From the NCBI RefSeq assembly GCF_042684505.1, contig NZ_JBHULT010000010.1, positions 124,001 through 188,000 of the forward strand: a stretch of DNA of 64,000 bases, in the 5' to 3' direction. The stretch's first letter is position 1; each line of letters starts with the position of its first letter. Positions 19,061 to 28,450 of this stretch are shown here, in pieces. The translations under genes were made by a program, and so were the position numbers. The notes under the pieces were generated by a model. The model was not told the DNA's origin, did no database searches, and worked only from the letters and a program-made list of their open reading frames with translations. Source of the DNA: Salinimicrobium flavum (lineage in GTDB: Bacteria > Bacteroidota > Bacteroidia > Flavobacteriales > Flavobacteriaceae).

Positions 19061-19735
19061 ATGAAAAAATATATCGCTTTTGTGCTCTTCTTATTTGCTG
19101 CTGTTGCATTTGCCCAGGATCAAAATCGAAGTGTTGTCAATGTCAATGGAACAGGTACCGTAACTGTGGTACCAGACAAGGTAGTGATTAGGGCGCGGGT
19201 TGAGCACACCGCAAAATCTGCTGCTGCAGCTAAAGCTCAAAACGATAAGGTTGTTGATGAAGTGATCACTTTCTTAAAAGCTCAGGGTATTCCCTCTAAG
19301 AATTTTCAAACCGAATATATCAACCTGAATAAGGATTATAACTACAATACAAAAGAGGTGTCCTATTCTGCCAACCAGGCTATTTCCATTCTCCTGGAAG
19401 ACCTTGACCAATATGAAACTTTAATGAGCGGATTATTGAACTCGGGGCTGAACAGGATAGACGGGATACAGTTCCAATCTTCTAAAAAGAAGGAGCTGGA
19501 GTCTGAAGCCCGAAAAAAAGCAGTACTTAATGCCCGGAAAAAAGCGGAAGAATTCGCAACTGCCCTGGGACAGAAAATAGGAAAAGCTCACTCCATTTCA
19601 GAGCAGGAGGGGGGAATGTTCCCGCCAATGTACCGTACCATGGAAATGGCTTCAGACAGTGCAGAAAAACAGACCATCGCTCCGGGAGAAATGGAGATCA
19701 CTGTAAAGGTCAACGTTCAATTTTTGTTGCTGTAG
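19061..19735 (+). CDS. SIMPL-domain (DUF541) periplasmic protein
   Basis: A 224-residue exported protein with a clear signal peptide (MKKYIAFVLFLFAAVAFAQ). The mature part is a single SIMPL/DUF541 domain: VVNVNGTGTVTVVPDKV at the start, repeated VxV strands and an Ala/Lys-rich helix (RKKAVLNARKKAEEFATALG), ending in ITVKVNVQFLL. E. coli YggE and BP26 are relatives; their molecular role is poorly known (linked to oxidative stress, channel-like rings). It ends at a strong bidirectional terminator shared with the converging thioredoxin gene. Confidence 0.88.
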   Translation: MKKYIAFVLFLFAAVAFAQDQNRSVVNVNGTGTVTVVPDKVVIRARVEHTAKSAAAAKAQNDKVVDEVITFLKAQGIPSKNFQTEYINLNKDYNYNTKEVSYSANQAISILLEDLDQYETLMSGLLNSGLNRIDGIQFQSSKKKELESEARKKAVLNARKKAEEFATALGQKIGKAHSISEQEGGMFPPMYRTMEMASDSAEKQTIAPGEMEITVKVNVQFLLL

Positions 19736-19743
19736 ATCAAAAA

Positions 19744-19795
19744 AGTAAAGCATAAAAAAAGTGCCTTTTTCGAGGCACTTTTTTTATGCTTTACT
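19744..19795. terminator. Bidirectional terminator, perfect 23-bp inverted repeat
   Basis: Positions 19744-19766 and 19773-19795 are perfect reverse complements around a 6-base loop. The inner GTGCCT stem has A runs on one side and T runs on the other, so either strand ends in a hairpin followed by T residues. It separates two converging genes. Confidence 0.93.
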
Positions 19796-19802
19796 GCTAA
19801 AG

Positions 19803-20924
19803 TTAATCCAGTAATTCAGATACTTTTTCGCCTAAAGCTTTTCCTCTAAGATCCTTTCCAATAATATTGCCATCCTTGTCAAGTAGGAAGGCCGCAGGAA
19901 TAGCTCTCACTCCATAGTCGCCGGCAATTGGATCCTGCCAGAACTTAAGGTTGGAAACGTGATTCCAGTCACCCAGTTTATCGTCTTCTATGGCTTTAAT
20001 CCAGGCCTCTTTTTGACCGGGACGGTCCAGGGATACCTGGATAATATTGAAACCTTTATCGTGATACTTCTTATAAACCTCCACAATATTGGGGTTTTCA
20101 ACCCTACAAGGCTTACACCAGGAAGCCCAGAAATCAACCAGGGTAACTTCTCCAAGAACATCCTTGAGTGCCAGTTCATCTCCTTGGGGGGTTGGGGCAC
20201 TAAATTCTGGAGCTTTACTGCCTATATCTGTACGGCTTAGTTTTTTCAGATTCTGATCAAGCGTACCTGCCAGGGTAGTTTGTTTGATCTCGGGGGAAAG
20301 CTGGTCAAACATCTTTCTAAGTTCCGCAGAAGTATACATCTGTGTGTTGATCATATCCTGTAATACCATAACCGAAACAATGGAACCCGGATTATTCTCT
20401 ACCAGCTTCATCTTGTTTTCCTTATCGGTATTTGAAATTTCTTCCTGATCTTTTTGCAAAGATTGAAGTTTCTCATGATCTTGAGTCGAAAATGCGTTCT
20501 GCATAGCAGATCTGGTTTCGCTCATTTTCCGGTTGGTTTCCTTTATCTGCCCAAGATAATTGTAAAGGATCTCGTTATCTTTTCCTCCGGTTACCGTAGA
20601 AGCATGCAAGCTGTCAGGATGCAGGGTGAAAGTAATAGGGGTATTATCGGCTATGTATAAGACACTGCCGCGTTTTCCTTCCATGGTGAGAAAACTTATG
20701 GTGGGTTTATCCTTTTCAGGAAGGTCCACTTCAAATTTTCCATCAACAACAGTTACAGTATCCATTGGAATGGTTTGGGTGTTGCTGTCATTAAGTTCAG
20801 ATATAACGACCTTTTGACCTTCGGTAGCATTTTCTACTGTACCGCTAAGGTAGTACCCTTCTTCTTTGTCCTCTTCACAGGAAGCAAAAACGGCCAGTAC
20901 ACCAAGCATTAAAATTTTACGCAT
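19803..20924 (-). CDS. TlpA/ResA-like thiol-disulfide oxidoreductase lipoprotein with DUF4369
   Basis: A 373-residue periplasmic lipoprotein (signal MRKILMLGVLAVFASC). Residues about 25-120 form the DUF4369 domain that often precedes thioredoxin folds in Bacteroidota; a helical segment (about 125-215) follows. The C-terminal AhpC/TSA-thioredoxin domain (about 235-373) has the active site WASWCKPCRVENP and the cis-Pro region in RAIPAAFLLDKDG. It probably reduces or isomerises disulfides outside the cytoplasm. On the minus strand a TATTTTTG element (complement of 20941-20948) may be its promoter. Confidence 0.9.
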   Translation of the reverse strand: MRKILMLGVLAVFASCEEDKEEGYYLSGTVENATEGQKVVISELNDSNTQTIPMDTVTVVDGKFEVDLPEKDKPTISFLTMEGKRGSVLYIADNTPITFTLHPDSLHASTVTGGKDNEILYNYLGQIKETNRKMSETRSAMQNAFSTQDHEKLQSLQKDQEEISNTDKENKMKLVENNPGSIVSVMVLQDMINTQMYTSAELRKMFDQLSPEIKQTTLAGTLDQNLKKLSRTDIGSKAPEFSAPTPQGDELALKDVLGEVTLVDFWASWCKPCRVENPNIVEVYKKYHDKGFNIIQVSLDRPGQKEAWIKAIEDDKLGDWNHVSNLKFWQDPIAGDYGVRAIPAAFLLDKDGNIIGKDLRGKALGEKVSELLD

Positions 20925-21044
20925 AATTATTCATTTTGTGCAAAAATAAGGAACTTGGAATAGCAGGCGTGCATATTCTTTTAAATTATTGTTAATCTAA
21001 GGCCCGGAAAGGTGCCAGGGAGAGAAAATAAGTATTTTTAACAC

Positions 21045-23420
21045 ATGAAGAAGCAAAAAGATTTTCCACTTGATATCAGGATAAGTTTTCACAAGATCGT
21101 TCAACAGTACAGGAAACAACTGGAAAAAGAAACCAGCACCCTCTCAAAGGAATACATTGAAAAAATGCTGGACTATGTTACTTCATTTCCCGCCCTGACA
21201 GAAGGACTGGAAAATACAGAGGATCTTATGAGATTTAAAGACCCTATCCAGATCCTTATGAAAGATCTCTTTCCAGAGATCCTCTCCGATAATCAGATAA
21301 AAGCTGTTTCTATACCATTTCACAGCGTGATCTTCAACTCCACCAACAAATTTAGAAGGATACTGGACCAGGCGGGACAGGATTTTACTTTGTCTATGCG
21401 CAACCTTAACGAAGACCTGGATTATATTTTTGGTTGCATCATGATCCTGAATACACACTATAAATTCGATATTGATTTCTCCCGGCCTTTATTCTATGAT
21501 ATTCCCGATGAAAGCGGAATTTTAAGACATTACAGAATTGATCTCAATTCAGATTTTGCAGACATTGAAAAAACAGAGCGTAGTATTGAGATCAGGGAAG
21601 AGGATGTTGATTTGCTACTTCAGAATATTGAAAACATAGAACTGTGGAAAGAAAAATTCCCTCCCAAGAGCTGGATCTTTAAAGGTTTTACCATCATTTC
21701 CCTTACAGATGTTACGGTTGAAGATGCCATCTCAGACCTTAAGACTACCCTTTTGCAGCGTAACGTCTCAGGAAAAGAGGAGATCGAAAAATTTGAGGAG
21801 ATCTTCAAATCTATTTATAAGATCCCCGATCTGCGGGTGGGGTTCACCATCTTTAATGAACAGGAAACCTGTTTTGAAAAACTTGGTGGGCATGGAGCCC
21901 CCAGTTTTATATTAAACTCTGAAGAAGAAAATGACTGCAGGGCTGCCATGGGAGATGTTGCTTTTGAAAATCTTGTGAAAGAACATAATTATTTCACTAT
22001 TGCCAATGTGGAAAATTATGCCAGGAAAACTTCTCATAATCTTCTTTCTGAAAATCTGGAAGCAAATAAAGTAAAAAGTGCCATTTTAGCGCCCATTGCC
22101 AAATATGATAAGTTGCTGGGGATCCTCGAACTGGTTTCTTACCGTAAAAACGAGCTTAACAGCGTCAACGCTACAAAGCTGGAAGATATTCTGCCATATA
22201 TTATCACAGCCGTGGAGCGCAATAAATCTGAATTTGAGAACAGGATCAAAGCCGTGATCCAGAGCGAATGTACTTCCATTCATCCCAGTGTTTTGTGGAT
22301 CTTTGAAAAGGAAGCCAAAAAATTCATCAAGGACCTTGATGAGGACGGCCTTGCCTCTTTTAAAGATATCTCCTTCGAGGACGTGTATCCATTATTCGGG
22401 CAGATCGATATAATTGCTTCTTCGGAAGCGCGGAATGAAGCCATTCAGCGCGACCTCCTGGACCAGTTAAAGCTTATAAGGGAAATTGTTGTAATTGCCG
22501 AAGAAGTCGAACAGCTGAATATTTATGAACAGATAAAGTTCAGGATGACAGAATTTGAAGAAGAGCTTTCTGGATCCCTAAATGCTTCGAGTGAACAAAA
22601 GGTTTTCAACCTGCTGCAAAGGGAGATCAACCCTGTGCTTGAGCACATAAAGAAACAAACACCAAAGCTGGAGGAATTGGTGAACGAGTACCGCAAAAAG
22701 ATAAATACCGAAACTGAGATCATTTATAACCACCGCAAGAACTATGACGAAGCGGTCCAGCAGATCAACAGGACCATGGCGCGTTATATTGACCGGAAAC
22801 AGGTGGAGGCGCAGAAGATCTATCCGCACTATTTTGAAAGGTACAAAACAGACGGGGTAGAGCATAATATCTATATAGGCGCGGCCCTTTCCAATAAAAA
22901 AGTGAAACCTTTTGACGAGGTTTATCTTTATAATCTTAGACTGTGGCAGCTAAGTACCATGTGCGAAATGGAAAACCGTTTTTACCAGATCCAGGTGAAT
23001 ATGCCTCTTAAACTTGAAGCCTCCTCTCTTATCCTGGTCTACAACAGCACACTTTCCATAAGGTACCGTATGGATGAAAAGAAATTCGATGTAGACGGCA
23101 CCTATAATGCGCGTTACGAGATCATTAAAAAAAGGATAGATAAAGCTTTTATTAAAGATTCTGAAGAACGGATAACGCAAAGAGGGAAAATAGCCATAGT
23201 CTATTCCAACAAGGCAGATGAGCGGGAATACCTGCGGTATATAAAATACCTTCAGGCCAAGAATTACCTTGGTTCAAAAGTAGAGCTCCTTGAACTTGAA
23301 GATGTGCAGGGGGTTATTGGGCTCAAGGCTATCAGGGTGGAAATACTCTATCACCTGGAGTCTGAAAATTCTGGAGAACAGGTGATTACTTATGAGGATC
23401 TCATTGACGAATTAAGCTAG
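21045..23420 (+). CDS. Large GAF-domain protein
   Basis: A 791-residue soluble protein without signal peptide or membrane segments. A GAF-like sensory domain is visible at about 255-395 (FEKLGGHGAPSFI, NYFTIANVENYARK, KSAILAPIAKYDKLLGILEL). It is flanked by long helical, charged segments with coiled-coil character (about 400-590), and followed by a basic alpha/beta C-terminus. No kinase, cyclase or DNA-binding domain was recognised, so its output is unknown. Proteins of this size and layout appear restricted to Bacteroidota, to my knowledge. Its stop overlaps by 9 bases the end of the converging HD-PycTM gene. Confidence 0.75.
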   Translation: MKKQKDFPLDIRISFHKIVQQYRKQLEKETSTLSKEYIEKMLDYVTSFPALTEGLENTEDLMRFKDPIQILMKDLFPEILSDNQIKAVSIPFHSVIFNSTNKFRRILDQAGQDFTLSMRNLNEDLDYIFGCIMILNTHYKFDIDFSRPLFYDIPDESGILRHYRIDLNSDFADIEKTERSIEIREEDVDLLLQNIENIELWKEKFPPKSWIFKGFTIISLTDVTVEDAISDLKTTLLQRNVSGKEEIEKFEEIFKSIYKIPDLRVGFTIFNEQETCFEKLGGHGAPSFILNSEEENDCRAAMGDVAFENLVKEHNYFTIANVENYARKTSHNLLSENLEANKVKSAILAPIAKYDKLLGILELVSYRKNELNSVNATKLEDILPYIITAVERNKSEFENRIKAVIQSECTSIHPSVLWIFEKEAKKFIKDLDEDGLASFKDISFEDVYPLFGQIDIIASSEARNEAIQRDLLDQLKLIREIVVIAEEVEQLNIYEQIKFRMTEFEEELSGSLNASSEQKVFNLLQREINPVLEHIKKQTPKLEELVNEYRKKINTETEIIYNHRKNYDEAVQQINRTMARYIDRKQVEAQKIYPHYFERYKTDGVEHNIYIGAALSNKKVKPFDEVYLYNLRLWQLSTMCEMENRFYQIQVNMPLKLEASSLILVYNSTLSIRYRMDEKKFDVDGTYNARYEIIKKRIDKAFIKDSEERITQRGKIAIVYSNKADEREYLRYIKYLQAKNYLGSKVELLELEDVQGVIGLKAIRVEILYHLESENSGEQVITYEDLIDELS

Positions 23421-24596
23421 AAAATAGGTGACTATAAAACTTAATACAGAAAGAATGATCCCTATCATAAAAATGGTATAGGTGATACGCAAAAGCCTGT
23501 ACTTCCTGTCCAGTACTATTCCCAGCATGTACAGGTCTTTGGAAAGGGAATTATAGATGACTTCATGATCGTGAATGATCTCGTTCATTGCCCATTCAAA
23601 TTGGTCATAGGGCATACGGTGAAAATTTCCGAAGAAAAGCACATTCACATCCCCGTTCTTAACCTGTTCTCTTGTAAACTCACCCGAGGTAACATTGGGT
23701 CTTGTTGACATAATGGCTCCTATGATCGAAGCTACACTAAAGACCATTAAAACCAGGGTTGGGATCATAACGCTCTTGTTTTCGGGGGCATCAAGATCAG
23801 GGATAAGGTTGGCGATCGCCAAAGAAATAATGATCGCGTTTACCGAGAGCAGAATGTTTGCTTTCGTATCTGCGATATCGCTTAATTTTAAATGGTTGCG
23901 CATGGTAACCCTGAAAAGGGTCTGAATTCCGCGGTCAGGGCTTTCATCCTTATACTTTATCTTCAGTCGCGCCTTGGTTTCTTCTTTGGCAAGTTTTGAT
24001 TTTGCTTTTTTGTCTTTTTTCAGCAGGGAGAGCAGGTTATCCTCTTTTCCAGACTCCCAGTTTTTGCGGGCATAGCTGGTGTAGAACCTATGTTTGGCCG
24101 TAAAGAGTTCAATATTTTGCTCTACCCATTCTTGTGCATCATAATTTTTGATGTGCTGGAGGCGTAGTTCCTGTCTCAGGAATTCGCTTACCTCATCAAA
24201 ATAATCTTTAGCCAAATGGGAGGTATCTGCATCTTTCAGGATCTCTTCGGAAAGATCTTCGGGTTCAACCCCCATTTTGGTCGCCAGGATACACTTACTC
24301 ACTTTACTGATGAGCTCCTCGTCTGCACCGTTCTTCCGAAGCCATTTTTCAGCGATCTTTACACTTTCCTCCTCATGCCCAACATAGGTCTTTGTGTAGC
24401 CGGTATCATGCAGCCACGCGGCCAGCCGTACCGCCTCCTCTTGTTTAACATGAATTTCAGAATTTTCAATAATTTCGTTAGTACTTTTAGCCACCCGTTG
24501 AGTATGCCTAAAATTGTGATAGATGAAAGTATTGGGTAATTTATCGCGAAATAATTTCAGTACGAATTCTTCTGCTTTCTCTATAAGAGGTGTCAT
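23412..24596 (-). CDS. HD-domain phosphohydrolase fused to a PycTM-like (DUF5706) membrane domain
   Basis: A 394-residue fusion. The N-terminal half is an HD phosphohydrolase: HNFRHTQRV, AAWLHDTGY (the HD pair), GHEEESVKIAE and DADTSHL form the metal site. A charged linker (about 180-215) leads to the C-terminal PycTM/DUF5706 domain (about 220-394). This has RVTMRNHLKLSDIADTKANI before the first membrane segment, a second segment VMIPTLVLMVFSVASIIGAI and a last segment at the C-terminus. PycTM is the membrane effector domain of Pycsar anti-phage systems. No cyclase gene adjoins it, so a housekeeping or stand-alone role is just as possible. Confidence 0.85.
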   Translation of the reverse strand: MTPLIEKAEEFVLKLFRDKLPNTFIYHNFRHTQRVAKSTNEIIENSEIHVKQEEAVRLAAWLHDTGYTKTYVGHEEESVKIAEKWLRKNGADEELISKVSKCILATKMGVEPEDLSEEILKDADTSHLAKDYFDEVSEFLRQELRLQHIKNYDAQEWVEQNIELFTAKHRFYTSYARKNWESGKEDNLLSLLKKDKKAKSKLAKEETKARLKIKYKDESPDRGIQTLFRVTMRNHLKLSDIADTKANILLSVNAIIISLAIANLIPDLDAPENKSVMIPTLVLMVFSVASIIGAIMSTRPNVTSGEFTREQVKNGDVNVLFFGNFHRMPYDQFEWAMNEIIHDHEVIYNSLSKDLYMLGIVLDRKYRLLRITYTIFMIGIILSVLSFIVTYFLA

Positions 24597-24652
24597 TCAG
24601 TTTCGGTTAGGTTGTATGCCAAATTACAAAAAAATCCCCCCAATAAAATTGT

Positions 24653-27600
24653 ATGAGAAAAAATAACATATTTCTAACACTGGCAGTATTTATAGTCGTT
24701 TCTGCGTGTTCAACTTATAATATCCCTCAATATAAGGACGGAGAACCTACGGAGGATTTTGGGTATCCCGTGGATAAAAAAATCGAGAAATCATTTTACC
24801 TCCTGGGTGACGGTGGGTATGCTGAACCTGGAGGAAGTTCGCAGGGACTCCTTGCCTTTAAGACCTATTTAGATTCAGTCAAACAGTATGGAAATTATAC
24901 GCTCTTCCTTGGTGACAATATCTATCCCGACGGATTGGTACAGGAAAACCATCCGCAGCGGGAGATAGGGGAATACCGCCTGGATGCACAGCTGGATGCT
25001 GTAGAGAATTATGACGGGAAGATCATTTTTATACCCGGTAACCATGACTGGTACAACGAAGGGATCCCGGGTCTCAAAAGGGAAAAAGATTACATCACCA
25101 CTACGTTGGAAGATGAAGACACCTTTCATCCTGAACCGGGATGTGCCCTTAAAAGTATTGATGTTTCAGATAATATTCAGTTACTTATAGTGGATTCCCA
25201 GTGGTACCTCACCAATTGGGACAATCATCCTACCGTTAATGATGATTGTGAAATAAAGACCAGGGAAGCCCTTTTCATTGAGATCGAGAACGAACTGAAG
25301 AATCACCAGAACAAAACAGTTGTTTTTGCCCTTCATCATCCTCTCTACACCAACGGGGTCCATGGGGGCCATTACAGTTTTAATCAACATTTGTACCCTT
25401 CACAGAAAAAGATCCCGGTTCCAATCCTGGGGTCCCTGGTCATGATGGTAAGGACGAGTGGCGGGGTATCAATTCAGGATACCCAGAACCTTAGGTATAA
25501 GAATATGGTGAAGCGACTGGAAACCATTGCCAAACGCTGGGGAAATATTGTATTTGTTTCGGGGCATGAGCACAGTCTGCAGTATAACGAAAAAGATGGT
25601 ATCAAGCAGATCGTTTCAGGATCAGGGTCCAAGGCCTCTAATGTGGCCCTGAGAAATACCGGATTATTTGCTATTGAGGGACAGGGCTTTGCCGTACTGG
25701 ATGTTTTTGAAGACGGCTCCAGCTGGGCAAGTTTCTACGGAAGTTTTGATAACCAGCCCAGATTGCTCTATCAAAAAGAGATTTTTGAGGCACCCCAACC
25801 ACCGGTTTATGATACACTGCCATCCTCTTTTCCAAATTATGTGGAAACCTCGGTGTATGAATCTGAAGAAACAGATAAGGACGTAGTCTATGAAAGTGTT
25901 TGGGGCGACAAGTACAGGGAAGTATATGGCACCAGGATCAAAGCAGAAGTTGCCGATCTTGATACCCTTTTTGGTGGTTTGAAAGTCATTCGTTCCGGTG
26001 GAGGTCACCAAACCCGTTCCCTGAGATTGAAGGATAGCCTTGGAAGGGATTATAATCTTAGGGCGGTTAAAAAAAGTGCGGTACAGTTCCTACAAACGGT
26101 GGCCTTCAAAGATGCCTCTATCGAGACCGAATTTGAGAATACCCTGGCAGAGGAAGTAATCGAAGATTTTTATACTTCGGCTCACCCTTATGGTTTTCTC
26201 ACTATTCCCACATTGTCTAAGGCGGCGGGAATTTACCACACGAATCCCAAACTTTATTATGTGCCTAAACAGAAGGCTCTGGGACCTTATAATGACAATT
26301 ACGGGGATGAACTTTACATGATCGTGGAACGACCGGAAGAGGGTTGGACAGATTATGAATCCTTCGGTTCGCCAGATCATGATATTGAAAGTACGGCGGG
26401 GGTTTTCGAACGCCTTAGGCGGGATGAGAAATATAAGTTGGACGAAGAAGCCTATATAAGGGCAAGGGTTTTTGATATGCTGGTGGGAGACTGGGACCGG
26501 CACCAGGACCAGTGGCGATGGGCAGAGTTCGAAGATGAAGAAGGGAAACATCATTTTAAGCCCATTCCGCGGGATAGAGACCAGGTGTATTCAAATTTTG
26601 ACGGAGCATTTTTTGCCACCCTTCGGGGATTGACCGGAATTGCCAATCAATTTTCCAAGTTCAATGAAGACATAAAAGATGTAGCCTGGTTTAATTCAGC
26701 CGGGCTGGGCCTTGACAGAAGTCTTTTGCAGAATTCAGGCAGGGAAGAATGGATAGAGCAGGCAAAGTTTCTCCAGGAACATATTACAGACGAAGTGATC
26801 GAGGAGGCTTTTTCCAAACTACCTCCCGAAACACAGGGAGGATCTTCAGAAGAGATCAAGAATTTTCTCAAAGCCCGTAGAGGGAACCTGGTGGATATTA
26901 CTGAAAGATATTATAAGGTTTTTGCGCGGACCTCCATTGTGAGTGCTACAGATAAGGATGATCATGTAGAGGTGGAGCGTATGCCCGAAGGTAAGACCCG
27001 GGTAACGATCTACAGGATCAAGGGCGGGGAAAAAGCAGATATCGTGAGCTCCAGGATTTACGACCCAAAGTACACAAAAGAACTCTGGGTATATGGTTTG
27101 GATGACGATGACATTTTCGAAGTTTTTGGAGAAGGGGATAATCCTATCCTTACCCGAATTATCGGCGGGCAGAATAATGATATATACAGGATAAGGAACG
27201 GGAAAGGAATAAAGATTTACGATTATGAATCCATGCCTAATACAGTGGAAACAAACAATGGGGCAGACTTGAATTTTACAGATAATTATGAGGTAAATGT
27301 ATTTGATAAAGACAGGAAGATCTATTCAAATACGAGAATTGTACCCGCTATAGGTTATAATCCCGATGATGGCTTCAAAATAGGTATAAGAGGATCTTAT
27401 TTCACCTATGGGTTTAGACGAAATCCTTTCACGGCTCGCCACACTCTTGGTGCCGGATACTATTTTGCTACAGATGGCTTCGATGTGAACTATTCGGGGG
27501 AATTTGCCAATGTAACGGGAAGGTATAACCTTTTGATAGGCGCACATTTTACCAGTCCCACCTTTACCAGGAATTTCTTTGGGTATGGTAATGAAACCTA

Positions 27601-28369
27601 TAATCCTGAAGATGAGCTCGGGTTAGATTACAATAGGGTGCGGTTAAGCCGTATTGGGGGAGAGGTTGGCCTGGTGCGCGACAGTCCCTTCGGAAGTTTC
27701 TTTAAATACATGGCCACTTTTGAAGGCGTAAAGGTTGAAGATACCGAAAATCGTTTTGTGACCGAAGATTTTGTACAACCCGTAGAATTCTTTGAAAGAA
27801 AATACTTTTTTGGACTTGAGGGAACTTATCGTTATGAAAGTTATGATGATGTTCTTAATCCTACCAACGGGATGAAGTTCGAATTAGTGGTTGGGGGTAA
27901 AATGAATACCAATGATGCCAATAAGATCTATGGATATTTGAATCCATACCTCGGATTCTACAGATCCATAGTGAAGAACAGGAAACTGGTTTTGAATCCC
28001 CGGCTGCAGGCTGAAGTAAACTTCGGGGATGACTTCCAGTTTTACCAGGCAGCTACATTAGGAGGAAACAACGGACTAAGAGGCTTCAGGCAGCAAAGAT
28101 TTGCAGGTGAAAGTTCTTTGGCAACCGGGGCAGACCTCAGGTATAGCTTTGACCAGTTCAGGACTTCGTTTCTTCCGTTCCAGATAGGAATATTTACGGG
28201 TTACGATGTAGGCCGGGTTTGGCTTGATGGAGAAGAAAGTGGACGTTGGCATGACAGTTATGGCGGTGGCTTCTGGATAACCGGTGCCCAGGCCCTTAGC
28301 GGAAGGTTCAATTTCTTTAGTGGCGGGGAAGGCTTACGTTTCAGCTTCAGCTTCGGATTAAATTTTTAA
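24653..28369 (+). CDS. Metallophosphoesterase / kinase-fold-like / outer-membrane barrel protein
   Basis: A 1238-residue outer-membrane lipoprotein (MRKNNIFLTLAVFIVVSAC). Residues about 45-370 are a calcineurin-like phosphoesterase with LGDGGY, FLGDNIYPDG, PGNHDWYN, HHPLYTNG and SGHEHS. Residues about 420-700 resemble an atypical kinase fold: a Gly-rich loop (SGGGHQTRSL, near 449), a Lys in RAVKK (near 470), the loop GDWDRHQDQWRW (612-623) and PIPRDRDQ (637-644), like HipA/CotH/Fam20-type sites. The C-terminal third (about 870-1238) is a surface-antigen/BamA-like beta-barrel ending in LNF. The kinase-fold suggestion is an inference from motifs; activity is unknown. Confidence 0.8.
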   Translation: MRKNNIFLTLAVFIVVSACSTYNIPQYKDGEPTEDFGYPVDKKIEKSFYLLGDGGYAEPGGSSQGLLAFKTYLDSVKQYGNYTLFLGDNIYPDGLVQENHPQREIGEYRLDAQLDAVENYDGKIIFIPGNHDWYNEGIPGLKREKDYITTTLEDEDTFHPEPGCALKSIDVSDNIQLLIVDSQWYLTNWDNHPTVNDDCEIKTREALFIEIENELKNHQNKTVVFALHHPLYTNGVHGGHYSFNQHLYPSQKKIPVPILGSLVMMVRTSGGVSIQDTQNLRYKNMVKRLETIAKRWGNIVFVSGHEHSLQYNEKDGIKQIVSGSGSKASNVALRNTGLFAIEGQGFAVLDVFEDGSSWASFYGSFDNQPRLLYQKEIFEAPQPPVYDTLPSSFPNYVETSVYESEETDKDVVYESVWGDKYREVYGTRIKAEVADLDTLFGGLKVIRSGGGHQTRSLRLKDSLGRDYNLRAVKKSAVQFLQTVAFKDASIETEFENTLAEEVIEDFYTSAHPYGFLTIPTLSKAAGIYHTNPKLYYVPKQKALGPYNDNYGDELYMIVERPEEGWTDYESFGSPDHDIESTAGVFERLRRDEKYKLDEEAYIRARVFDMLVGDWDRHQDQWRWAEFEDEEGKHHFKPIPRDRDQVYSNFDGAFFATLRGLTGIANQFSKFNEDIKDVAWFNSAGLGLDRSLLQNSGREEWIEQAKFLQEHITDEVIEEAFSKLPPETQGGSSEEIKNFLKARRGNLVDITERYYKVFARTSIVSATDKDDHVEVERMPEGKTRVTIYRIKGGEKADIVSSRIYDPKYTKELWVYGLDDDDIFEVFGEGDNPILTRIIGGQNNDIYRIRNGKGIKIYDYESMPNTVETNNGADLNFTDNYEVNVFDKDRKIYSNTRIVPAIGYNPDDGFKIGIRGSYFTYGFRRNPFTARHTLGAGYYFATDGFDVNYSGEFANVTGRYNLLIGAHFTSPTFTRNFFGYGNETYNPEDELGLDYNRVRLSRIGGEVGLVRDSPFGSFFKYMATFEGVKVEDTENRFVTEDFVQPVEFFERKYFFGLEGTYRYESYDDVLNPTNGMKFELVVGGKMNTNDANKIYGYLNPYLGFYRSIVKNRKLVLNPRLQAEVNFGDDFQFYQAATLGGNNGLRGFRQQRFAGESSLATGADLRYSFDQFRTSFLPFQIGIFTGYDVGRVWLDGEESGRWHDSYGGGFWITGAQALSGRFNFFSGGEGLRFSFSFGLNF

Positions 28370-28395
28370 AGGATTTATAATTTCAGACAAATAAA

Positions 28396-28427
28396 AAAAG
28401 CTCCTGAACCAATGTTCAGGAGCTTTT
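28396..28427. terminator. Bidirectional terminator between the phosphoesterase gene and dps
   Basis: AAAAGCTCCTGAAC (28396-28409) pairs perfectly with GTTCAGGAGCTTTT (28414-28427) over a 4-base loop, with A and T runs on both sides. Confidence 0.9.
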
Positions 28428-28450
28428 AATTTTAAAGGATCTTTAAAGGC

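Noticed and set aside
23412..24596. Complete Pycsar anti-phage operon
   Set aside because: No nucleotide cyclase gene is adjacent; the neighbours are a GAF protein and a phosphoesterase/barrel protein.
26090..26554. 154-residue minus-strand frame
   Set aside because: Antisense to the phosphoesterase/barrel gene, which is continuous and has clear motifs here.
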